Positions 6,782-12,556 of a stretch of 12,556 nucleotides of DNA are shown here, piece by piece. Under the pieces are notes generated by a model that worked only from the letters and a program-made list of their open reading frames with translations, made no database searches and was not told where the DNA came from. The position numbers were made by a program, and so were the translations under genes. The stretch is from JAXDLK01 sp034666665 (GTDB taxonomy: Bacteria > Desulfobacterota > Binatia > JACPRU01): NCBI GenBank assembly GCA_034666665.1, contig JAXDLK010000152.1:1-12556 (forward strand). The letters run 5' to 3'. Positions within the stretch are counted from its first letter, which is position 1, and every line of letters starts with the position of its first letter.

Positions 6782-7642
6782 CTACCCCGCCGGCAATCCC
6801 GCGCTCCGCTTCGTCGCGAGCACGGTGTTCGCCAGCAACATCGCTACGGTCATCGGACCCACGCCGCCGGGCACCGGTGTGATGAACGCCGCCCGATCTC
6901 GCGCGGCCTCGAACTCGACGTCTCCGCGAAGCCCGGCCGGCGTACGATTGATGCCGACGTCGATCACCACGGCTCCGAGCCGGACCCACTCGCCGCGAAT
7001 CATTTCCGCCTTGCCGACGGCGGCGACGAGGATGTCCGCCCTGCCGACCTCGGCGCCGAGATCTGCCGTCCGCGAGTGGCAGAGCGTCACGGTCGCGTGC
7101 CTCTCCAGCAGAAGCAGCGCCACGGGCTTGCCGACGAGCAGGCTACGGCCGACCACGACCGCATTCTTCCCTTTTGGATCGACGCCGGTGCGATCCACCA
7201 ATTCCATCACCCCGAGCGGCGTACAGGGACGAAGGCCGGCTTCGCCGGCGAGAAGCCGCCCCTGGTTCACGGGATGGAGTCCGTCGACGTCCTTCTCCGG
7301 TGAGAGCGTCTCGAGGACCTTCTTCTCCGACAGTCCGGCGGGCAGCGGCAGCTGCACGAGGATCCCGTGCACCCGCGGATCGCCGTTCAGCTGCGCGACC
7401 AGCGCGAGCAGCTCTTCCTCGCGAGTCGTCGCCGGGAGGACGTGTCCGAACGAGGTGATCCCGACCTCGGCGCACGCCTTGCGTTTCGTGTCGACGTAGA
7501 GCTTCGACGCGGGATCGTCCCCGACGAGCACGGCTGCCAAACCCGGCCGGATTTCGTGATCCCGCGCCAGACGCTCCGTGTCGAGGGCGATCGACTGCCG
7601 AATCTCGCGCGCGGCCGACTTCCCGTCGAGGATCTGACCCAC
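6782..7642 (-). CDS. folD: Bifunctional methylenetetrahydrofolate dehydrogenase / methenyl-THF cyclohydrolase
   Basis: This enzyme interconverts 5,10-methylene-THF, 5,10-methenyl-THF and 10-formyl-THF in the cytoplasm. It has 286 residues, normal for the family. The catalytic YxxxK motif is Y49...K53 in SKLYVDTK. Further marks are GILVQLPLP ending at residue 101, KDVDG at 117-121, the dinucleotide-binding GRSLLVGKP at 165-173 with CHSRT at 188-192, and the signature TPVPGGVGPMT at 255-265. NADP versus NAD preference cannot be settled by eye. The start is GTG 7642 (GTG GGT CAG), the only start giving the normal N-terminus. It is the first gene of the folD-gcvT-gcvH-gcvPA-gcvPB run, and its product acts directly on the GcvT product, which fits the linkage. 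Confidence 0.97.
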   Translation of the reverse strand: MGQILDGKSAAREIRQSIALDTERLARDHEIRPGLAAVLVGDDPASKLYVDTKRKACAEVGITSFGHVLPATTREEELLALVAQLNGDPRVHGILVQLPLPAGLSEKKVLETLSPEKDVDGLHPVNQGRLLAGEAGLRPCTPLGVMELVDRTGVDPKGKNAVVVGRSLLVGKPVALLLLERHATVTLCHSRTADLGAEVGRADILVAAVGKAEMIRGEWVRLGAVVIDVGINRTPAGLRGDVEFEAARDRAAFITPVPGGVGPMTVAMLLANTVLATKRSAGLPAG

Positions 7643-7659
7643 CTGCGTTCTCGGCGGGC

Positions 7660-7688
7660 GACGTAGCGGAATCGCTTCGGGGGGTCAA
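7660..7688 (-). promoter_or_regulatory. Candidate promoter for the folD-gcv operon
   Basis: On the minus strand TTGACC (7688-7683) is followed after 17 bases by TACGTC (7665-7660), then by the folD GTG 17 bases further on. The -35 box is good but the -10 box matches the sigma-70 consensus poorly, so this is a suggestion only. The -35 box touches the first base of the tandem repeat at 7688. Confidence 0.3.
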
Positions 7689-7719
7689 TGCAGCAGTCCT
7701 CGGATGCAGCAGTCCTCGG
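7688..7719. repeat. Tandem duplication of a 16-bp unit in the folD/ald divergent region
   Basis: The unit ATGCAGCAGTCCTCGG occurs twice in immediate succession, 7688-7703 and 7704-7719, with no mismatch. It lies between the divergent starts of folD and ald, overlapping the edge of a candidate folD -35 box and ending just before a GGAAAG stretch upstream of ald. It could be a doubled regulator site or a recent slippage duplication. Confidence 0.85.
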
Positions 7720-7767
7720 AAAGACGCGCGCTTGACTGCTCTCGCGCCCGAGCGTACCGCTCCGGCG

Positions 7768-8889
7768 ATGCTCGTCGGCGTTCCCCGCGAGGTGAAGCCC
7801 GACGAATCGCGCGTCGGGCTCACCCCGAGCGGGGTCAGCGCGCTCGTCGCGCACGGTCACCAGGTTCGCGTTCAGCGTGGCGCCGGCGTCGGCAGCCGTC
7901 TCGCCGACGACCTCTACCGCGCCGCCGGCGCCGAGATCGCCGATGCGGCGGAAGCAGTGTGGCGAGCGGATCTCGTCGTCAAGGTGAAGGAGCCGGTCAC
8001 CGACGAGTTCCGCGTCCTCCGCCCCGGACTGGTGCTCTTCACCTATCTGCACCTCGCCGCTGACGAGCCGCTCACGCGCGCGCTCGTCGAGCGCGGCGTC
8101 CGCGCGGTCGCCTACGAGACCCTGCAGCTCGACGACGGCTCGCTACCGCTGCTCGCCCCGATGAGCGAGGTCGCCGGGCGATTGGCGATCCAGGTCGGCG
8201 CTTGGTGTCTGCAGGCGCAGAACGGCGGGCGGGGTGTGTTGCTCGGCGGCGCATCGGGTGTCCGCCCGGCGAAGGTCGTGATCCTCGGCGCCGGGATCGC
8301 GGGCGCGAACGCGTGTCAGGCGGCGGTCGCGACCGGCGCCAGCGTCAGCATTCTCGACGTCAATCCCGCCAAGCTCCGGTACGTGTACGACGTGCTCTCG
8401 GGTCACGTCACCGCTCTCATGTCGAACCGCGCGAACGTCGAAGAGGAGGTGGTGGCCGCCGACCTCCTCGTGGGATGCGTACTGATTCCGGGAGCGAAGG
8501 CGCCGCGCCTGGTGTCTCGGAGCCTCGTCCGCCGAATGCCGGAAGGCGCCGCGATCGTCGACGTGTCGATCGACCAGGGGGGATGCATCGAGACCGCGCG
8601 TCCGACGTCGCACCACGATCCGATCTACGTCGACGAGGGCGTCGTGCACTACTGCGTGACGAACATGCCGGGAATCGTGCCGTACACCTCGACGTACGCG
8701 CTGACCAACGCCACGCTGCAATACGTGACGGCGATCGCCGACCGTGGTCTCGAGGAGGCGGTGCGTGCGGACCGTGCGCTGGCGCGGGCGGTGAACGTCT
8801 GGGACGGACGGGTGACGCACTCCGGGGTCGCCGAAGCGTTTCGCCTGCCGCACACGACCGTCGAGGACGTGCTCGGCGAGCGGCGGTGA
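7768..8889 (+). CDS. ald: Alanine dehydrogenase
   Basis: This enzyme catalyses the NAD-dependent reversible oxidative deamination of L-alanine to pyruvate and ammonia; some family members also aminate glyoxylate to glycine. From ATG 7768 it has 373 residues, matching known enzymes (about 370-380). The N-terminus VPREVKPDESRVGLTP carries R15. KVKEP (K74) and the histidine in YLHL (H95) fit the substrate-binding residues, the NAD fold shows VILGAGIAGANA, and the catalytic aspartate lies in VDVSIDQGG. The end of the domain, MPGIVPYTSTYALTNATL, is highly typical. A TTG at 7732 behind GGAAAG would add 12 residues. I prefer the ATG because family proteins begin right there, although its own ribosome site is weak. 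It is transcribed divergently from folD-gcv and convergently with the OmpA-family gene. Confidence 0.95.
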   Translation: MLVGVPREVKPDESRVGLTPSGVSALVAHGHQVRVQRGAGVGSRLADDLYRAAGAEIADAAEAVWRADLVVKVKEPVTDEFRVLRPGLVLFTYLHLAADEPLTRALVERGVRAVAYETLQLDDGSLPLLAPMSEVAGRLAIQVGAWCLQAQNGGRGVLLGGASGVRPAKVVILGAGIAGANACQAAVATGASVSILDVNPAKLRYVYDVLSGHVTALMSNRANVEEEVVAADLLVGCVLIPGAKAPRLVSRSLVRRMPEGAAIVDVSIDQGGCIETARPTSHHDPIYVDEGVVHYCVTNMPGIVPYTSTYALTNATLQYVTAIADRGLEEAVRADRALARAVNVWDGRVTHSGVAEAFRLPHTTVEDVLGERR

Positions 8890-8893
8890 TGCC

Positions 8894-8928
8894 CGGGCGG
8901 GAGGCGCCTTTCGACGCTCTCCCGCCCG
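8894..8928. terminator. Inverted repeat between convergent ald and OmpA-family genes, likely bidirectional terminator
   Basis: A perfect 10-bp GC-rich stem (CGGGCGGGAG at 8894-8903 with its complement at 8919-8928) encloses a 15-base loop in which three further bases can pair. It starts five bases after the ald stop and ends seven bases before the opposing stop. There is no clear T-run on either side, so it is either a non-canonical terminator or an RNA 3'-end stabiliser. Confidence 0.65.
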
Positions 8929-8935
8929 CGATCGC

Positions 8936-10399
8936 TCACTGAGGATAGATGGGCGAGTTGCCCTGACCGGCCGGAGCCGTCTTCACGCCCTCGCCGGTCA
9001 CGATGTGGAACTCGGTACGCCGGTTGCGCGCGCGGCCCTCGTTCGTGTCGTTGGATGCGATCGGGCGGCTCTCGCCATAGCCCACGGCCTCGAGCCGCGA
9101 CGGATCGATGCCCCTCTTCACCAGGTAGCGCAGAACGGATTTCGCACGGCGCTCCGAGAGGCCCTGGTTGTAGGAGTCCGTACCCATGCTGTCGGTGTGG
9201 CCTTCCACGCGGATGCGGATCGTCGCGCGCCGCTCCATCACCTTCACGACGTCGTCGAGCACGGGATACGAGCTCGGCATGATGTCCGCTCGATCGAACT
9301 TGAAGTGGATCGGCTCGAGCGTGACGATCTGCTCGTCGGTCTCGACCACGCGCGCAAGCGGTGGCGGAGGCGGGGGTGGCGGAGGAGGAGGCGGGGGTGG
9401 CGGTGCGGGCGGCGGCGGACTGAACCCGAGGCCGGCGAAGGCGCGCCAGCTGGCCCCGTTGAAGCTGTGGGTGGCGGACTTGCCGAGGCCGGTCGTGAAG
9501 TAGAAGCCGAAGGGATTGTAGAACCGGATCCCTGCCATGCCTTCGAGCGGCGTCAGGAACTCGTCGAACGGGTCCTGCACGGACGTCGAGCCGAAGATCT
9601 CTCCGAGAAGCTCGATGTTGTCCACCAGACCGCCGAGCATCCGCCGGTTCTGCACGATGAGGCCGCCGAGACCGAGACCGTAGGTCATCGCGTCCGGCTC
9701 GTCCTCGTCGTCCCAGAGATCGTCGTTGTTGCGGAATCCGAGGTTCACCGAGCTGCGGAAACGATCGAGCACCACGTCGGCAACCGCGAGGAGTCCCCAG
9801 TCCGTGTCTTCGTTACCGGTCAAGCGGTCCTGGTTGCCCACCGCGAGGTCGACGAACGGAATCAACGCCAGGCCGGGGAGTCGGGAGCGGTTGTCGAGGA
9901 TCTGGAACTTGCTGATCAGCATGACGTCGTCGATGCCGAACGTCTCGGTCGCTCCGGTCGCCACGAGGTGCTGCGGGAAGAACGGCGCACCAGCCACGCC
10001 GGTGAACGGATCGCCGTTCACGGCGGAGAACGGGATGTTGATGCCGACCTCGAGCCAATCGAGCAGCGAATAGCTGCCCATGACGTTCATCGTGTGCATC
10101 TCCTCGACTGCGTCGACCCCGACGATCGTCGGTGGCCCGGGGAGCGGGCCGCCCGGCACGATCACGTCCTCCGCTTCGACGGGCGTGTCGGCGTAGTTGT
10201 ACGTCGTCGCCAGATGAAAGCGCCCAGCGGGTGCCGTACGGGAGGAATAGACCGAGAAGTAACCTTGTGGGTCCACCGCGGGGGAGAACTCCTGCGCAGT
10301 GAACGACCCCGTCTGCGCTTGCACCTTTCCCGTCCCCGCGACCAGGACGACACCGAGGACCACCAGCCCCACAGCCACGCGGCGATTCACCGTGCTCAT
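8936..10399 (-). CDS. OmpA-family outer-membrane protein with N-terminal beta-barrel, polyproline linker and peptidoglycan-binding domain
   Basis: This encodes 487 residues from ATG 10399, chosen because a GGAGG site lies five bases upstream; that site would fall inside the coding region if the ATG at 10411 were used. A signal peptide covers about residues 1-28, with core VAVGLVVLGVVLVAG and a VQAQ end. Residues about 30-325 are rich in alternating hydrophobic and aromatic segments with glycine, consistent with an outer-membrane barrel. A linker at about 328-347 includes 15 consecutive prolines. The OmpA domain (about 360-467) shows FKFDRADI, VEGHTDSMG, YNQGLSERRAKSV and GYGESRPIASN, then NRRTEFHIV. 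The Asp of HTD (D403) and the Arg of ERRA (R418) are the residues that hold diaminopimelate in this family. It probably links outer membrane and cell wall; transport by the barrel is possible. It lies 196 bp downstream of the thiolase. Confidence 0.9.
   Translation of the reverse strand: MSTVNRRVAVGLVVLGVVLVAGTGKVQAQTGSFTAQEFSPAVDPQGYFSVYSSRTAPAGRFHLATTYNYADTPVEAEDVIVPGGPLPGPPTIVGVDAVEEMHTMNVMGSYSLLDWLEVGINIPFSAVNGDPFTGVAGAPFFPQHLVATGATETFGIDDVMLISKFQILDNRSRLPGLALIPFVDLAVGNQDRLTGNEDTDWGLLAVADVVLDRFRSSVNLGFRNNDDLWDDEDEPDAMTYGLGLGGLIVQNRRMLGGLVDNIELLGEIFGSTSVQDPFDEFLTPLEGMAGIRFYNPFGFYFTTGLGKSATHSFNGASWRAFAGLGFSPPPPAPPPPPPPPPPPPPPPLARVVETDEQIVTLEPIHFKFDRADIMPSSYPVLDDVVKVMERRATIRIRVEGHTDSMGTDSYNQGLSERRAKSVLRYLVKRGIDPSRLEAVGYGESRPIASNDTNEGRARNRRTEFHIVTGEGVKTAPAGQGNSPIYPQ
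9359..9418 (-). other. Polyproline linker tract in the OmpA-family gene
   Basis: Twenty codons encode PPPP-A followed by 15 prolines. The plus strand shows an almost pure run of GGC, GGA, GGG and GGT triplets. Long proline runs stall ribosomes and need elongation factor P (established). The triplet-rich DNA is prone to length change, so the exact number may vary between strains or be affected by assembly error. Confidence 0.85.
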
Positions 10400-10475
10400 C
10401 ACTTCCTCCATTCCATCTCGATCCGCAGAAGCGCCAGGGATACACGCTTCGGGCGTCGCCGCCCGATACAGCCCC

Positions 10476-10501
10476 GGCGCCGCGAAGCAGACCGCGGCGC
10501 C
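10476..10501 (-). other. GC-rich hairpin in the leader of the OmpA-family gene
   Basis: A perfect nine-base stem, GGCGCCGCG (10476-10484) with its complement (10493-10501), surrounds an eight-base loop. A second five-base stem (10450-10454/10461-10465) follows in the direction of the gene, before the ribosome site near 10408. A minus-strand TTGACG lies just upstream of the large stem. This may be a leader structure or a terminator for the upstream genes; no T-run follows it. Confidence 0.45.
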
Positions 10502-10548
10502 TCAACGTCGTCAAAAACCGCCAGTGACGTTTACGTAGCGGACTTTCA

Positions 10549-10592
10549 CCGGCAATTCCACCCAGCTCCCGAGGGTTCCCTCGGATTGCCGG
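10549..10592 (-). terminator. Nested inverted repeats just after the thiolase stop
   Basis: CCGGCAAT at 10549-10556 is complementary to ATTGCCGG at 10585-10592. Inside them CCGAGG at 10569-10574 pairs with CCTCGG at 10579-10584 around a four-base loop. The structure starts four bases beyond the thiolase stop on the minus strand. A five-T run occurs about 35 bases further downstream (10513-10517), too far to be its own tail. It is probably a 3'-end or terminator structure; termination itself is inference. Confidence 0.5.
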
Positions 10593-10595
10593 CAC

Positions 10596-11816
10596 TCACC
10601 CCTCCGTCGCGAGGATCGTCGCCGCCCCCTGCCCCATGCCCCCACAGATCGTCGCCAGCCCGAACCGGGCGCCGCGGCGCGCCATTTCGAGCGCCGTGGT
10701 GCCGATCAGCCGGGCACCCGAGGCGCCTACGGGGTGGCCGAGGGCGCAGGCTCCGCCATTGGGATTGATGCGGCTCGCATCGTCGAAGCCGAGCTCGCGC
10801 ATGAATGCGATGGGGGCGCAGGCGAACGCCTCGTTGACCTCGATCACCCCCATGTCCTCGAGGGCAAGGCCCGATCTCTGCAGGACCTTTCGGGTCGCCG
10901 GAATCGCAGAATAGATGAGGTCGGTCGGCTCGCAGGCAGCCCATCCGACGGCATGCAGCCGGGCGAGCGGCGGCACACCCAGGCTTTCGGCCCGACGGCG
11001 CGAAGCCAGCAGACAGATCGCCGCTCCATCGGCCTGCAGAGACGCGGTCGCCGCCGTGATGCGGCCGTCGTCCGCGTACACCGGCGCCAGGGAGGCGATC
11101 TTCTCGTAGGTGGTGTCCGGCCGCGGGCCCTGGTCGTGGGCGAAGATCGCCCGCTCGCCTGCCGGCGTGAGTCCCTCCCGCGGCAGGATCTCGTCGCGGA
11201 ATCGTCCGGCGCGCGTGGCGTCGACCGCGCGCTGGTGGCTCGCCAGAGCCCAGCGATCCATCTCCTCGCGTGCGATGCCGAGCCGCTCGGCGAGCCGCTC
11301 CGCTCCCTGGCCGCCGTTCAGCTCGATCGGGTTCACACGTTCGAACAGCTTCGGGTTCGGGTTCATCGCTGACAGCATGGTGCCTCCCTCCGCGATCACG
11401 TCCGACAGGTCCATGCCGTCGCGGACGAGGGGAATGCGGAAGTGGGTCATGCTGTCGAGGCCGCCCGCCAGGTAGACTTCTCCCTGCCCGGTCTCGATGC
11501 ACATCGCCGCGAGGTGGACCGCCATCATCGCCGTCGTGCACGCCCGCTCGACACTGAGCCCGACCGTCGGCGGGAACCCGGCGAGAAACGGGATCGCGGT
11601 TGCGGGGTGCGCCTGCTCGCCGAGCATCTCGACGGCGCCGAGCAGTACGCCGTCGACCTCGTCTTTCTCGAGGCCGGCGTCCTGAAGGAGTACCTCGAGC
11701 AGCGGCGCGGCGAGGTCGTCCGAGCGGACTGCGCGGAAGAAGCCCCGCTCGGGGTCCGCCTTGCCGAACGGCGTTCGCCGGTAACCGACGAGCAGCGCGT
11801 CCCGGCCGCTTCTCAC
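10596..11816 (-). CDS. Thiolase family protein (acetyl-CoA acetyltransferase-like)
   Basis: This is a thiolase that condenses or cleaves 3-ketoacyl-CoA. It has 406 residues, the normal length. All catalytic features are present: the nucleophile cysteine in ERACTTAMMAV (C93), NEAFA at 328-332, the histidine in GHPVGASGAR (H361) and the second cysteine in ATICGGMGQG (C391). It is therefore a condensing/cleaving thiolase rather than the SCP2-type acyltransferases that lack one of these. Degradative versus biosynthetic role cannot be told from sequence. The GTG at 11816 overlaps the TGA of the upstream oxidoreductase (GTGA), so translation of the two is coupled. That pairing suggests a shared pathway, perhaps fatty-acid or other acyl-CoA breakdown, but this is inference. 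Confidence 0.93.
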   Translation of the reverse strand: MRSGRDALLVGYRRTPFGKADPERGFFRAVRSDDLAAPLLEVLLQDAGLEKDEVDGVLLGAVEMLGEQAHPATAIPFLAGFPPTVGLSVERACTTAMMAVHLAAMCIETGQGEVYLAGGLDSMTHFRIPLVRDGMDLSDVIAEGGTMLSAMNPNPKLFERVNPIELNGGQGAERLAERLGIAREEMDRWALASHQRAVDATRAGRFRDEILPREGLTPAGERAIFAHDQGPRPDTTYEKIASLAPVYADDGRITAATASLQADGAAICLLASRRRAESLGVPPLARLHAVGWAACEPTDLIYSAIPATRKVLQRSGLALEDMGVIEVNEAFACAPIAFMRELGFDDASRINPNGGACALGHPVGASGARLIGTTALEMARRGARFGLATICGGMGQGAATILATEG

Positions 11817-12556
11817 CGTGCGGCGGAGCCCGAGGGGAATGCCGGCATCACCCGTTCGGCGAAGAGCCGCGCCGGCTCCGTGACGTCGCGGCCGAAGAAC
11901 TCGATGACGAAAAGACGGCAGCCGAGCGCGACGAATCGACGGATGCGATCGATCACCTGCTCGGGGCTTCCCCAGATGCCGTGCGCCTCAATGTCGCCGA
12001 GGTGGCCGCCGTAGATCTTCTTCGCCTTCTCCATCTTTTCACGACCATCGGCCTCGTCTTCGCCGAGCACGACGACCGTCTGCTGCGACACGACGATCGA
12101 ATCGAAATCTCTTCCGACGTCGCGGCAGTGCTCCTTCAGCACGTCGATCTTGTGCGCGAGCCGTCCCTGGTGGACGGCGAGGTTGTTCCAAACGTCCGCG
12201 TGCTCGGCTGCGATCCGCAGCAGCACCTTCTCACCTCCCCCGCCGATCAGGATCGGCGGCCGGCGGACCGGGCGAGGCTCGCAGTGGACGCCGTCGATGC
12301 GATGGCGCCTGCCGTGGAACGTGGGAGCCTCCTCTGTCCACATCCGCTTCATGATCGTCACGGTGTCGACGAGCTCCTCGAGGCGTTCGCGAACCGGCGG
12401 GAAGTCGTAGCCGTAGCCTTCGAACTCCTGCGCGTACCAGCCGGCGCCGAGGCCGACGACGACGCGCCCGCCAGTGATCTGATCGAGCGTCGCCGCCATC
12501 TTGGCGTACAGGGCGGGATTGCGGAATCCCGGAGGTGAAACCAGCAACCCGAGCTC
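11813..12556 (-). CDS. F420-type luciferase-like oxidoreductase (partial, 5' end outside window)
   Basis: The visible 247 residues are the C-terminal part of a luciferase-like TIM-barrel oxidoreductase. The reading frame continues through the right edge, so the N-terminal strand region is missing. Family marks are NPALYAKMAATLDQITGGR near the left of the visible part, GLGAGWYAQEFEGYGYDFP at about 35-53, the phosphate-binding-like IGGGGEK at about 104-110, and EHCRDVGRD further on. These resemble the Rv1855c-type group of predicted F420-dependent enzymes; FMN use cannot be ruled out by eye. The substrate is unknown. A TTG near the edge (12547-12545) is not a credible start because conserved sequence precedes it. 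The stop overlaps the start of the thiolase gene by four bases. Confidence 0.88.
   Translation of the reverse strand, partial: ELGLLVSPPGFRNPALYAKMAATLDQITGGRVVVGLGAGWYAQEFEGYGYDFPPVRERLEELVDTVTIMKRMWTEEAPTFHGRRHRIDGVHCEPRPVRRPPILIGGGGEKVLLRIAAEHADVWNNLAVHQGRLAHKIDVLKEHCRDVGRDFDSIVVSQQTVVVLGEDEADGREKMEKAKKIYGGHLGDIEAHGIWGSPEQVIDRIRRFVALGCRLFVIEFFGRDVTEPARLFAERVMPAFPSGSAAR

Noticed and set aside
7688..7719. CRISPR-like repeat
   Set aside because: Only two directly adjacent copies of a 16-bp unit with no spacer, and no cas genes nearby.
9005..10768. A 587-codon open frame on the plus strand opposite the OmpA-family gene
   Set aside because: Reverse shadow of a gene with a signal peptide and OmpA motifs. 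It also crosses the non-coding gap and enters the thiolase.

Overview
The window is 12.6 kb of strongly GC-rich, gene-dense bacterial chromosome. A glycine cleavage P-protein split into two subunits, an outer-membrane OmpA-type protein and an F420-type luciferase-like oxidoreductase beside a thiolase together suggest a Gram-negative environmental bacterium, possibly from the former Deltaproteobacteria (Desulfobacterota or Binatota type). That placement is inference from gene content and protein style; no phylogenetic marker is present.

Layout, left to right. (1) The 3' end of an unidentified plus-strand gene (1-238) is followed by an unidentified secreted protein (355-1629, plus). (2) Between it and a convergent minus-strand gene lies a 162-bp imperfect palindrome (1637-1798) that would fold as one long rod-shaped RNA hairpin. 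It is the most unusual object in the window. (3) A minus-strand run reads folD, gcvT, gcvH, gcvPA, gcvPB and a small unknown gene (7642 down to 1797). Its spacing is tight except for 134 bp between gcvT and gcvH. (4) An alanine dehydrogenase gene (ald) runs divergently from folD across about 125 bp that holds a tandem 16-bp duplication. (5) A strong inverted repeat separates ald from a convergent OmpA-family gene (minus). (6) Upstream of that, also minus, a thiolase is translationally coupled to an F420-type oxidoreductase that runs off the right edge.

How the genes work together: GcvP (PA+PB), GcvH and GcvT interconvert glycine with CO2, ammonia and methylene-tetrahydrofolate. FolD interconverts methylene-THF with formyl-THF. 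Ald interconverts alanine and pyruvate with NAD(H) and ammonia, and some homologues also aminate glyoxylate to glycine. Together they form a one-carbon and amino-acid nitrogen module that could run in the oxidative or the reductive direction. Lipoamide dehydrogenase, lipoylation enzymes, serine hydroxymethyltransferase and formate-THF ligase are not in the window. I see no CRISPR array, rRNA, tRNA, transposase or phage gene, and no known defence system. Apart from the palindrome, the unknown small gene in the gcv operon and the acidic tail on GcvH, the region looks like ordinary housekeeping chromosome.
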